From VAZQ01 sp963785745 (lineage in GTDB: Bacteria; Pseudomonadota; Alphaproteobacteria; Rhizobiales; Xanthobacteraceae), in NCBI GenBank assembly GCA_963785745.1, contig CAWAWR010000024.1, positions 434,001 to 498,000 on the forward strand: a stretch of 64,000 nt of DNA. The letters run 5' to 3'. Positions 1 to 9,020 of this stretch are shown here, piece after piece. Made by a program: the position numbers and the translations under genes. The stretch's first letter is position 1. Every line of letters begins with the position of its first letter. The notes beneath the pieces are model-generated. The model worked only from the letters and a program-made list of their open reading frames with translations. It made no database searches and was not told the origin of the DNA.

Positions 1-2
1 GC

Positions 3-86
3 GCCGGCGACACCGACGATCGGGTCGTGCAGGCGATCCACCTCACCATCAACGGAATAGCCGCCGGCTTGCGGAACAGCGGATAG
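3..86 (+). CDS. C-terminal end of an upstream gene, unidentified
   Basis: An open frame enters from the left edge and stops at TAG 84-86, six bases before the next start. The visible residues are AGDTDDRVVQAIHLTINGIA and then AGLRNSG. The helical, aliphatic ending could be the tail of a TetR-type regulator or a similar helical protein, but too little is present to name it. Its tight spacing to the sugar kinase suggests co-transcription. Confidence 0.5.
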   Translation, partial: AGDTDDRVVQAIHLTINGIAAGLRNSG

Positions 87-91
87 GGAAG

Positions 92-1063
92 ATGAAGGCA
101 CTTTTTATCGGGCAAAGCTACATCGACATCACATTCCTAACCGATGAGATGCCGACCGGCGATGCGAAGACGGTCGCGCGCGACTACGCGGTGTCGTTCG
201 GCGGCAATGCCGTCACCGCCGCATTCTGCTGCGCCAAGCTCGGGATTGCGCCGGACCTGATGGCCTCGGTGGCGGACGACTGGCTCGGGCGGATGTTTGT
301 CGACATGGCCGCGAAGTACGGAATTTCCGTTCACCACCGCAAGGTCGCGCAATCGTCGCTGTCCTTCATCATGCCGAAAGGCGGCCAGCGCGCGATCGTC
401 CGCTGCCGCGACGATAATTTCCGCCACCCGTTCCCGGTGCTGAACCTCGCGGGCTGCCGGGCACTGCATGTCGACGGGCACCTGGCCGACGCCGCAATCC
501 ACTATGCGAAGATCTGCCATGAAGCGGGCATCCTCACGTCGCTCGACGGCGGCGGGCTGCGCTCCAACACCCACGACCTTCTCGGTTTCATCGGCGCCGC
601 CGTCGTGGCGGAACGCCTCTGCGAGCAGATGAAGCTCACGCCCGGCGAGATGCTCACCTATCTGCGCTCGCGCGGCTGTAAGATCGGCGCCGTCACCATG
701 GGCTCGCGCGGCATGCTCTGGTACGACGAGACCAAGACCGAGCGCTTCATGCCGGCCCTCAGCATCCCCGAAGACAAGGTCATCGACACCAACGGAGCCG
801 GCGACATCTTCCACGGCGCCTACATGTATTCGTACCTCGTCGACCCCGACATCGGCTGGGAGCAACATTTCAAGTTTGCGCGCTCGGCGTCGTCCTATGC
901 GATCCAGCATCTCGGCAACGAGGCTAGCTTGCCGACCCTCGCGCAAACCAATGAGACCGCGGCGCGGTTCGGCGTCCGGCGGGAAAGCCCGGTCGAGCTT
1001 GAAGTCGTGTCGGATGCCTGGAGCGAGGCAAAGGTCACGCGGCCGGCGGCGCTTCGCCGGTAA
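92..1063 (+). CDS. PfkB-family sugar kinase
   Basis: The 323-residue protein is a ribokinase/PfkB-fold cytoplasmic kinase that phosphorylates a sugar or nucleoside-like substrate with ATP. The N-terminal strand MKALFIGQSYID and the SFGGNAVTAA segment near residues 35-45 match the substrate-binding first PfkB signature. The second signature DTNGAGDIFHGAY near 232-244 carries the anion hole and the catalytic base, about D238. Length is typical for the family. The start has GGGAAG just upstream. It sits head-on to glgX, and the last 29 bases of the two genes overlap. The glycogen context suggests a carbohydrate substrate, but specificity cannot be read from the sequence; ribokinase, fructokinase or adenosine kinase are all possible. 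Confidence 0.85.
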   Translation: MKALFIGQSYIDITFLTDEMPTGDAKTVARDYAVSFGGNAVTAAFCCAKLGIAPDLMASVADDWLGRMFVDMAAKYGISVHHRKVAQSSLSFIMPKGGQRAIVRCRDDNFRHPFPVLNLAGCRALHVDGHLADAAIHYAKICHEAGILTSLDGGGLRSNTHDLLGFIGAAVVAERLCEQMKLTPGEMLTYLRSRGCKIGAVTMGSRGMLWYDETKTERFMPALSIPEDKVIDTNGAGDIFHGAYMYSYLVDPDIGWEQHFKFARSASSYAIQHLGNEASLPTLAQTNETAARFGVRRESPVELEVVSDAWSEAKVTRPAALRR

Positions 1064-3107
1064 AGACGAGGACGGCGCCACCGGGAACGGTCAAGCGAGT
1101 CCCCGCGCGGAGCGGTCGCCTGTTTTGCGATACTACTGCGGTGTTCAGAACTTCCGCCCAATGCGTGCATTCCGGCACCGATGGCAGCGCAAAGCCGATC
1201 GGCTCCGGCGCGGCATTCAGAACGATATAGAGCGGGCGCTGTTCGCCGCGGCAGGGCCCGAGCACATACGAGAGAAAGCGGCCGTTCGGAAAATTCCAGT
1301 CCTGCTCCGTCATCTCGTTGCCGTCCGGCGTGAGCCACAGCGCGTCGTAGGAGCCGTCCGGACGGCGCCCCTTGAGCCAGGTCCGTCCCTGAAGCTGCGG
1401 GAAACGGCGCCGCAATTGCGTGAGCTGTCCGATCAGAGCGATCATGTCGTCGGCTTCGTCGCCGGTCTTTGACCAATCTATCCAGCCGATCTCGTTGTCC
1501 TGACAATAGGCGTTGTTGCTGCCGCCCTGGGTGTTGCCGACCTCGTCGCCGGCGAGGATTAGCGGCACACCCTGGGCCAGCAGCAGGCTGGCGAGAAAAT
1601 TGCGCCGAAATCGCCGCCGCGTGGCCAAGATGCCCGCATCGTCGGTCAAACCCTCGACGCCGCAATTCATGCTTTGGTTGAAGTCGGACCCATCGGCATT
1701 GCTTTCTCGATTGGCTTCGTTGTGCTTACGCTCATAGCTCACGAGATCGGCAAGCGTGAAGCCGTCGTGCACAGTGATGTGGTTGATGCTTGCTCGCGGC
1801 GTGCGGCGATGGTGCTCGAAGATGTCGGCGGAGCCGGTCATCCGCGTCGCCACCTCGCCGATCAGATTGCCCTCCCCGCTCCAATAGCGGCGCAGCGAGC
1901 GGCGAAAGGCGTCGTTCCACTCCGACCACTCCGGCGGAAAGGCGCCGACACGATAGCCGCCCGGCCCGATATCCCACGGCTCCGCGATCAGCCTGACGCT
2001 GGTCAGCACCGGATCGTTTGCGATCGCCTGGAGGAAAGGCGAACGATCGTCAAAACCATGCGGCCCGCGCGCAAGCGTGGTCGCGAGGTCGAACCTGAAG
2101 CCGTCAACGCTGGCCGTCTCGACCCAATGGCGCAGCGAATCGATCACCATCGCCGCCACCATGGGATGCGAGAGATTGAGCGCGTTGCCACATCCGGTGA
2201 AATTTTCGTAGTAACGCGGCTGCTTCGGCTTGAGCCAATAATAGGACGCGTTGTCGATACCACGGAAGCTCAGCGTGCGGCCGAGGTGGTCGCCTTCCGC
2301 CGTATGATTGTAGACGACGTCGAGGATCACCTCGATGCCGGCATCGTGCAGCCGGTCCACCGTGGTGCGTATCGTATCCCAGGTCCCGTAGCGCGGATCG
2401 GCCGTAAAGAAATTGAGCGTGTTGTAACCCCAGTAGTTGGTCAGCCCGCGCGCCTTGAGGAACGGCTCGTCGATGAAGGTGTGGATCGGGAGCAATTCCA
2501 GCGCCGTTACGCCGAGCCGCTTGAAGTGCGCGATCATTGCCGGCTCGGCGAGCGCAGCGAACGTCCCGCACAATTTTGGAGGAATGTCGCCGCGCAGGCG
2601 CGTCAGGCCCCTGACATGCGCTTCATAGATGATGGTGTTCTCCCAGGCCACCAGCGGCCGCCGCTCCGCTCGCGGCGCAGACGCTTGCGGGACCACGACC
2701 CCCTTCGGCATGACCTGAGCGTTGTCGCGCCGGTCGAGGGCCAGGTCCTCGCGCGGGCTGCCGTAGTGAAAGCCGTAGTGCAGATCGCTCGGGATGAGCT
2801 GTCCGGAGAGCTCCTTTGCGTACGGATCCAGGAGCAGCTTGTTGGGATTGAAACGGTGGCCCTGCTCGGGCTCATAAGGACCATGGACGCGGTAGCCGTA
2901 GTGCCGGCCGGCGCCGACATCGGCCAGATAGCCGTGCCAGACGTCATTCGTCCGTTCCGGCAACGCCACCCGCTCGCGCTCGCGACCATCGGCGTCAAAG
3001 AGGCAGAGCTCGACCTTCTCCGCATGCGCGGAGAACAGCGCGAAGTTCGTGCCGCGGCCGTCGAAAGTTGCCCCGAGCGGATAAGGCATGCCGGCCGAAA
3101 CGCGCAT
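1035..3107 (-). CDS. glgX: glycogen debranching enzyme GlgX
   Basis: The 690-residue GH13 enzyme hydrolyses alpha-1,6 branches of phosphorylase-limited glycogen in the cytoplasm. The N-terminal CBM48-like domain starts with YPLGATFDGRGTNFALFSAH. The catalytic barrel follows, with the nucleophile in GFRFDLATT (about residue 337), the acid/base in AEPWDIGPGG (about 374) and the third acid region HDGFTLADL (about 449). Length and the run NYWGYNTLNFF are typical of GlgX. It is separated from upstream glgB by a single base, so the two genes form a glgB-glgX operon. Its 3' end overlaps the convergent kinase gene by 29 bp. No frame damage is visible. Confidence 0.95.
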   Translation of the reverse strand: MRVSAGMPYPLGATFDGRGTNFALFSAHAEKVELCLFDADGRERERVALPERTNDVWHGYLADVGAGRHYGYRVHGPYEPEQGHRFNPNKLLLDPYAKELSGQLIPSDLHYGFHYGSPREDLALDRRDNAQVMPKGVVVPQASAPRAERRPLVAWENTIIYEAHVRGLTRLRGDIPPKLCGTFAALAEPAMIAHFKRLGVTALELLPIHTFIDEPFLKARGLTNYWGYNTLNFFTADPRYGTWDTIRTTVDRLHDAGIEVILDVVYNHTAEGDHLGRTLSFRGIDNASYYWLKPKQPRYYENFTGCGNALNLSHPMVAAMVIDSLRHWVETASVDGFRFDLATTLARGPHGFDDRSPFLQAIANDPVLTSVRLIAEPWDIGPGGYRVGAFPPEWSEWNDAFRRSLRRYWSGEGNLIGEVATRMTGSADIFEHHRRTPRASINHITVHDGFTLADLVSYERKHNEANRESNADGSDFNQSMNCGVEGLTDDAGILATRRRFRRNFLASLLLAQGVPLILAGDEVGNTQGGSNNAYCQDNEIGWIDWSKTGDEADDMIALIGQLTQLRRRFPQLQGRTWLKGRRPDGSYDALWLTPDGNEMTEQDWNFPNGRFLSYVLGPCRGEQRPLYIVLNAAPEPIGFALPSVPECTHWAEVLNTAVVSQNRRPLRAGTRLTVPGGAVLVFTGEAPPAA

Positions 3108-3108
3108 G

Positions 3109-5265
3109 TCAGCGATCCGGCACGAGGAAGATCGTCGCTAACGGCGGAACGACGAGCTCCAGGTAGTGCCGGCCGTGGCCGTCCAAACTGGCCGCCGATC
3201 CCGCATTGCCGGCATTGCTGCCGCCGTAGACCGCCGCATCGGTGTTGAGGATTTCGCGCCACCGTCCCGCGAACGGCACCGGGACGCGATAACTCTGGTG
3301 CAGCTGCGGCGTGAAGTTGACCACCACCAGGCAGCGCTCGCGATCATCCCTTCCCTTGCGCATCCAGGCGAACACGCTGTTGTTAGCGTCATCGAGGACC
3401 AGCCATTCGAACCCCGAGCCCTCGCAATCAAGCGCATGCAATGCGGGAACGGAACGGTAAAGCGCGTTGAGGTCTCGCACCAGCGCCTGGACACCTGCGT
3501 GTTGCGGCTTTTCAAGCAAATGCCAGTCGAGCGAATGGTCGTGCTGCCATTCCCGCTCCTGCGCAAACTCGCTGCCCATGAACAGGAGCTTCTTGCCGGG
3601 ATGCCCGAACATGAAGCCGTAATAGGCGCGCACATTCGCGAACCGCTGCCAGTCGTCTCCCGGCATTCGGCCGAGGATCGAGCGCTTGCCGTGCACGACC
3701 TCGTCATGCGACAGCGGCAGAATGAAATTTTCGTAGAACGCGTAGAGCAATCCGAACGTGATCTGGTGGTGGTGATGCTTGCGATGAATCGGATCCTTGC
3801 TGATGAAATCGAGCGTGTCGTTCATCCAGCCCATGTTCCATTTATAGCCGAAGCCGAGCCCGCCGTGGTGCACAGGCCGCGACACCATCGGCCACGCGGT
3901 CAATTCTTCCGCGATCGTCGTCGCAGCCGGGAAACGTCCAAAGACCTCGGTATTGAATCGCTTCAGGAACGCGATCGCTTCGAGATTTTCACGACCACCG
4001 TGCTTGTTCGGAATCCATTCGCCGTCAGCGCGGCTGTAGTCCAGGTAAAGCATCGAGGCGACCGCATCGACGCGAAGCCCGTCGAGGCCGTAGCGCTCGA
4101 GCCAGAACAGCGCGCTGGCGATGAGGAAATTGGCGACTTCGGTTCGCCCGTGATTGTAGATCAGCGTTCCCCAGTCGAGGTGCCGCCCTTGGCGTGGATC
4201 CGCATGCTCGTAGAGCGCGGTGCCGTCGAACTGCGCCAGTCCGTGCGCATCGTCGGGAAAATGGCCCGGCACCCAATCGAGGATGACGCCAAGCCCGGCG
4301 CGATGGCAGGCGTCGACCAGCGCCGCAAAATCCTCCGGGCTGCCAAACCGGCTCGTCGGCGCGAACTGCCCGGTCGCCTGATAGCCCCACGAGCCGTCGA
4401 ACGGATGCTCGGTGATCGGCATGAACTCGACGTGCGTGAAATTGAGGCCGCGGACATAGGCCGGAAGCTCGTCCGCAAGCTCGCGATAGGTGAGCCAGCG
4501 GCCGCCCTCCTCGGGCCGTCGCCGCCAGGAGCCGAGATGCGCTTCATAGATGGAGATCGGCGCGTTCAAGGAATTGCATCCCGTCGGTGCCGGCGTTCGC
4601 GGCCGTATCGACTGCACGTCGGCGACAATCGACGCCGTCTGCGGCCGAAGCTCCGCCGCGAATGCGACCGGGTCGGACTTGAGCGGCAGCAGTTCGCCCA
4701 GTGGGCCGATGATCTCGAATTTGTACTTGTCGCCGGGACGGACTCCCGGGAGGAAGATTTCCCAGAAGCCGTTGCCGCGCACGCGCATGGCGTGACGGCG
4801 TCCGTCCCAGGAATTGAAGTCGCCGACCACGCTGACGCGTTTGGCATTGGGCGCCAGCACGGCAAAGGCGACGCCCGAGACGCCATCGTGCTCGATCGGA
4901 TGCGCCCCCAATTTGTCATAGAGCTGAAGGTGGCTGCCTTCGCCCAGGAGATGCAGATCGACGTCGGACAGGACCGGCAGAAACCGGTACGGATCGTCGA
5001 GCTCAACGACCGCTTCGCGAAAACGCACGCGCAAGCGATAGGGCATCGAGTCCTTCGGACGCCGCGCCGAGAACAATCCGGCGGCGTGTATCCGGTCGAG
5101 CGGCGTTTCCCGGCCGTCGTCCCAGATTGCCGAAACCTCCAGCGCATCGGGCATGAGCACGCGCAAGATGGCGCGGCCCTTGTCGACATGAGGACCGAGG
5201 TAGTGGAACGGATCGGCGTGGCGGCCTTCGATCACCGCGACGGCTTCAGGCGAGAGCGGCTTCAT
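3109..5265 (-). CDS. glgB: 1,4-alpha-glucan branching enzyme GlgB
   Basis: The 718-residue GH13 enzyme makes alpha-1,6 branches in glycogen. The start ATG (complement of 5263-5265) opens MKPLSPEAVAVIEGRHADPF, the usual GlgB beginning; an upstream in-frame extension of 40 residues looks non-coding. An N-terminal domain is followed by a CBM48 region (VFAPNAKRVSVVGDFN style), then the barrel with GLRVDAVASMLYLDYSR (nucleophile near 400), AEELTAWPMVSRP (acid/base near 451) and LSHDEVVHGKRS (near 520). The length matches other GlgB proteins. It is the first gene of the minus-strand glgB-glgX pair and is divergent from malQ, with about 220 bp between the starts for promoters. Confidence 0.95.
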   Translation of the reverse strand: MKPLSPEAVAVIEGRHADPFHYLGPHVDKGRAILRVLMPDALEVSAIWDDGRETPLDRIHAAGLFSARRPKDSMPYRLRVRFREAVVELDDPYRFLPVLSDVDLHLLGEGSHLQLYDKLGAHPIEHDGVSGVAFAVLAPNAKRVSVVGDFNSWDGRRHAMRVRGNGFWEIFLPGVRPGDKYKFEIIGPLGELLPLKSDPVAFAAELRPQTASIVADVQSIRPRTPAPTGCNSLNAPISIYEAHLGSWRRRPEEGGRWLTYRELADELPAYVRGLNFTHVEFMPITEHPFDGSWGYQATGQFAPTSRFGSPEDFAALVDACHRAGLGVILDWVPGHFPDDAHGLAQFDGTALYEHADPRQGRHLDWGTLIYNHGRTEVANFLIASALFWLERYGLDGLRVDAVASMLYLDYSRADGEWIPNKHGGRENLEAIAFLKRFNTEVFGRFPAATTIAEELTAWPMVSRPVHHGGLGFGYKWNMGWMNDTLDFISKDPIHRKHHHHQITFGLLYAFYENFILPLSHDEVVHGKRSILGRMPGDDWQRFANVRAYYGFMFGHPGKKLLFMGSEFAQEREWQHDHSLDWHLLEKPQHAGVQALVRDLNALYRSVPALHALDCEGSGFEWLVLDDANNSVFAWMRKGRDDRERCLVVVNFTPQLHQSYRVPVPFAGRWREILNTDAAVYGGSNAGNAGSAASLDGHGRHYLELVVPPLATIFLVPDR

Positions 5266-5484
5266 GGTGAAGCGCTCACCGCGCGCGCCACGTCGTGGCG
5301 GCGAATTCGATTGAAAAGACTTTCGGTGCGGCGCAAGATTTGCGAGCCTGGGACAACGCGAAACAAGCGATCTGACGCATAGCATTATCGAAGGCGGCTA
5401 GAGCGCTCAACAAGCTTCGCATCCGTCTATGTGCCACATCTGATCGAAGAATGCTCAAAATACAGGCACCAAGAGCTCCCGGAC

Positions 5485-7270
5485 ATGGACCGCATCGTTG
5501 AGCAGGCGGCCAAGTGGGGCGTCGAAACCTCGCACTATGATGGGCTCGGCCGCCACTGGCAGGTGGAACCGGCGGTGCTCGCGCGCATCCTCGACGCGAT
5601 CGGTGCGGCTGATGGTGATCCGCCGCGCCAACCGGATTTGTCAGCGGAGCCGTCTGCTGCCGCGTGCGCCTTTCAAGGCGCCGGCGCGCTGCCGCAGCGT
5701 TCGTGGGGCATCGCGGTGCAGCTCTACGGCGTGCGCTCCCGCCGCAACTGGGGCCACGGCGATTTCACCGATCTCGCCAACTTGATCGACATCGCATCGG
5801 CCCTTGGCGCCGCGGGCATCGGGCTCAATCCGCTGCACGCGCTGTTCGACGACCGCCCGGACGAGGCAAGTCCCTACTTTCCAAGCAGCCGGCTTTTTCT
5901 TAATCCGCTCTACATCGACGTCGAGGCCATCCCCGAATTTCCGCAGGCGTCGATGGCGGAGTTTCATTCGGCCATCGCGGCGATGAGAGAGCGTGAGCTT
6001 ATCGACTACGCGGGCGTCGCTGGCGCCAAGTCGAAGGCGCTGCGCCTCGCCTTCGATGTCTTTCGCGAGCGCGCGACCGCAGTCCGGAGACGCGCGTTTG
6101 ACGACTTCCAGCGTAAGCACGGAGCATTGCTCGAAGCCTTTGCCGTTTTCGAAGTGCTGCGCGGTCGTTTCGGCAAGCCGTGGTCGGAATGGCCGGACGA
6201 ATTCCAGAAGCCGGACCAGCAGCTCTTTCACAAGTTGCGCTCAACCGATGCCGAACAGCTCGACTATGTCGCGTTCGTGCAATGGATTGCCGACCAGCAG
6301 CTCGCGGCCGGCCGCGACAAGTCGCAAAGCGCCGGGATGCCGATCGGGCTCTATCTCGATCTTGCTGTCGGCGTCCGCTCCGACGGATTCGACGCGTGGA
6401 GCAATCAGCACTTCGTGCTTCCGTCGCTGGAGATCGGCGCTCCGCCGGATCAGCTCAACACGCAGGGGCAGGCCTGGGGCCTGGCCGGTACCAATCCTGC
6501 GGCCCTGATCGAGAGCGGCTGCGAGCCATTTCGCCAGGTTATGCGCGCGTCGATGCAATACGCGGGCGCGATCCGGATCGACCACATCCTCGGGCTGAAG
6601 CGGTTCTATCTCATCCCAAGAGGGTTTCGTCCCGACCAGGGCGCCTATGTCCGCTTCCCGTTCGAGGCATTGCTCGCCGCGGCGGCGGAGGAGAGCATCG
6701 CGAACCGCTGCATCGTCATCGGCGAAGATCTCGGGACCGTGCCGCCCGGCTTTCAGGACACGCTCGCGCGCTACGGCATCTGGTCGTTCCAGGTCATGCT
6801 GTTCCAACGCGCGGCTGATGGAGGCTTCATCGCGCCGGACCTTTATCGAGCGAATGCGCTGGTGACATTCGCCACCCACGACCTGCCGACATTTTCCGGC
6901 TGGGTCTCGGGCCACGATCTCACCGTCAAGCGCGGCCTCGACCTTGATCCGGGCGAAAGCGACAGCGATCGCGTAGCAGCCAAGGAAGCGCTCGGACGCG
7001 CGATGGCTTGGCGCGGACTGCCGACGGTCGATTTCTTGTCGGTCACCCGATTGCTCGCCGATACCCCATCACGTCTGCTGATGGTGAGTCTGGAGGATGC
7101 ACTGGGTGACGTCGAGCAGGTGAACCTGCCCGGGACGGTCGACGAGCATCCGAATTGGCGGCGGCGGCTTTCTGTGCCGCTGGAGGACTTGCTTGAATTC
7201 GAGCGCGCTCCCAGCGGTCGCAAACATCATGGAGACAAGCGGCCGAAGGAACGGATCAGCGCAACGCTAG
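5485..7270 (+). CDS. malQ: 4-alpha-glucanotransferase MalQ, probable frameshift near its 3' end
   Basis: This GH77 amylomaltase disproportionates maltodextrins. Start MDRIVEQAAKWGVE at 5485 is preferred over an upstream codon at 5431. Family hallmarks are WGIAVQLYGVRSRRNWGHGD, IRIDHILGLKRF (nucleophile near residue 365), VIGEDLGTVPPG (acid/base near 413) and FATHDLPTFSGWVSG. After PLEDLLEFE (about 7200) the frame runs into atypical residues and crosses the convergent neighbour, stopping only at 7464. Shifting frame there gives ALPAVANIMETSGRRNGSAQ and a stop at 7268-7270, six bases from the end of the next gene. A natural C-terminus in the shifted frame points to a small indel in the GCGCGC run, real or from sequencing. 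Confidence 0.88.
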
Positions 7271-7275
7271 CCGGC

Positions 7276-8163
7276 TCAACTTCCGCGGTAGGTCGAATAG
7301 CTCCATGGCGTCGCCACCAGCGGCACATGGTAGTGTCCTTCCGGCTCGGAAATCCCGAAACGGATCGGAACCACGTCCAGAAACGGCTGCGCGGACAGCG
7401 CGACGCCGACCGCCTTGAAATACTCGCCGATGTGAAACTGAAGCTCATAGGTACCGATCCGTAGTGGCTCACCGGAAATGAGCGGCTTGTCGGTGCGACC
7501 ATCTTGATTGGTCGTCGCCTGCGCAATCCTGGCACGCTCGGACCTGCCGACCTCGAACAGCTCGAGCTTCACGCCGGGAGCCGGACGGCCGTGATAGGTG
7601 TCGAGCACATGCGTCGAAAGCCGCCCCGTCACCGCCGGCGCGCCGGCACCCTCCACACGGTCGAGCAAGCGTAAGCGCGTGATGTAGCCGATCTCATCGA
7701 GTGCCGTCGCAAGCTCTGTTTCTTCGTTGTTACCGAGCCGGCGCTCGAATGAATTGAGAATGGCGTCGCGCGTTTGGCGGCGTACGCAAACGACGAACGG
7801 GAAGCCGAACTTGTCCTTGTAGGTAGAGTTCAGCTTTTCGAAGCGCGCAAAATCTTCGTCGCCGAGGCGATCCAATCCGAGGCTCGCTTGCTCGGCCGCC
7901 GACGCCGGCGCGACCTGCCCCGCACGCGCCGCCTTGCCGGCAAGATCGGGATGAGCCTGGACAAAAGCGATCTGGTCTTTAGACGGTACCGTGCGCACCG
8001 CGGCCATCAAGGCATCGTGCAGCGCCGCCACTGTTGGATATGGCTGTTTCGCGAATGCCGCTTCCGCCACCCAACTCGCGTGCTCGAAGACCCCGTCCAG
8101 CAAACGGACGAGTTCAGGCTTGTCGGCTTTGTTGAGAGCCTCGAGGGAAACCCGCTGCGACAT
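7276..8163 (-). CDS. bifunctional OHCU decarboxylase / 5-hydroxyisourate hydrolase
   Basis: The 295-residue fusion performs the last two steps from urate to S-allantoin. Residues 1-165 are the UraD-type 2-oxo-4-hydroxy-4-carboxy-5-ureidoimidazoline decarboxylase, with its catalytic histidine in QAHPDLAGKA (H71) and the segment FVVCVRRQ. Residues about 180-295 are the transthyretin-like hydroxyisourate hydrolase (UraH/PucM), with LSTHVLDTYHGRPAPG near 182 and the diagnostic C-terminal tetrapeptide YRGS. Separate genes are common in bacteria; the fused order resembles plant allantoin synthase. It lies 6 bp downstream of urate oxidase and is surely co-transcribed with it. Cytoplasmic; no targeting signal is visible. 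Confidence 0.95.
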   Translation of the reverse strand: MSQRVSLEALNKADKPELVRLLDGVFEHASWVAEAAFAKQPYPTVAALHDALMAAVRTVPSKDQIAFVQAHPDLAGKAARAGQVAPASAAEQASLGLDRLGDEDFARFEKLNSTYKDKFGFPFVVCVRRQTRDAILNSFERRLGNNEETELATALDEIGYITRLRLLDRVEGAGAPAVTGRLSTHVLDTYHGRPAPGVKLELFEVGRSERARIAQATTNQDGRTDKPLISGEPLRIGTYELQFHIGEYFKAVGVALSAQPFLDVVPIRFGISEPEGHYHVPLVATPWSYSTYRGS

Positions 8164-8169
8164 GAACGC

Positions 8170-9006
8170 TCATCGTCCGACTGTGCATTCAATCTGGCCG
8201 TGCGGCTCGTCCGTCGGCAAGAACACCTGATTATTGTTGTCCATCTTAAACGGATTGAGATTGATCAGCAAATAGTGCTTGTTCGGACAGGCCAGCGTGA
8301 TGTCGATTAACTCCGGCACAGCCGCGAGCGCGGCGGTTCCCATGCGGTAGAGGCTGTCCTGGACGCTTTCGCTGTAGGTGGTAGCAAACACCTTGAGCAT
8401 GGTCTCGATGATTTTTGCGTTCGCGGCCGGATAGTTCTTCGGCGCAGATTGCCATCGCCATGACGCATCCATGCTGGTCGCGCACATCCGGTCGCGGGTG
8501 TCCGGAAGCGTCGTATACTTGTCGTGGACGAAGCGGTCCCAGCCGGACTCCGTCGATTTCATGAAGGTGAAGCCGGACAGGCCCGATGCGACAGAGATGT
8601 CCTGGCGCGTGGCATGAACCTTGGCCGCATTCTTTCCGTTGTTGTCGAGCACGAAACTATGGGCATGCGGCACGCCGTCGATGGCGAGCCGAATCCACTT
8701 GGTCTCCAGCGCATCGACCGTCACGGTATCGACCTGGGAATATTCCTTCAGAAATCGCTGTGCGACAGCCACGCAAAATGGCTCGGTATCGAGCGCCAGA
8801 TTCTCGCGGGCAACGACATTGACGAGATTCTTGATGGTGTCGGTAGCCACCGCCAACGCATTGTCGGCATGTGTATAGACCCGCGCAAAATCACCGGTGA
8901 GCATGACCTGGAGGGATAGCTCGCGCACCTCGTGCCGCACGCCGTCGCGATGGATGCGCATGACCCGGACGCGCGCCTTGCCGTATGTGCTTTTGACCAG
9001 CGCCAT
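8170..9006 (-). CDS. urate oxidase (uricase)
   Basis: The cofactor-free oxidase converts urate to 5-hydroxyisourate with release of peroxide. The chosen start gives MALVKSTYGKARVRVMRIHR (278 residues); nine extra codons upstream are poorly supported. The opening lysine (K10) and VATDTIKN (residues 53-60) correspond to the catalytic Lys-Thr pair, and the tandem T-fold core shows NVVARENL, ETKWIR and HAHSFV. The late segment FATTYSESVQDSLYRMGTAA and the ending KMDNNNQVFLPTDEPHGQIE are typical of uricases. It is followed after 6 bp by the fused decarboxylase/hydrolase. The gene is intact. Confidence 0.95.
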   Translation of the reverse strand: MALVKSTYGKARVRVMRIHRDGVRHEVRELSLQVMLTGDFARVYTHADNALAVATDTIKNLVNVVARENLALDTEPFCVAVAQRFLKEYSQVDTVTVDALETKWIRLAIDGVPHAHSFVLDNNGKNAAKVHATRQDISVASGLSGFTFMKSTESGWDRFVHDKYTTLPDTRDRMCATSMDASWRWQSAPKNYPAANAKIIETMLKVFATTYSESVQDSLYRMGTAALAAVPELIDITLACPNKHYLLINLNPFKMDNNNQVFLPTDEPHGQIECTVGR

Positions 9007-9020
9007 GACCTCGACTCCGC

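Noticed and set aside
1674..3248. 524-codon open frame opposite glgX
   Set aside because: Antisense shadow of an intact GH13 gene without any recognisable motif.
3166..5382. 738-codon open frame opposite glgB
   Set aside because: It is the mirror of a highly GC-rich conserved gene, is rich in Arg, Ala and Val, and shows no domain.
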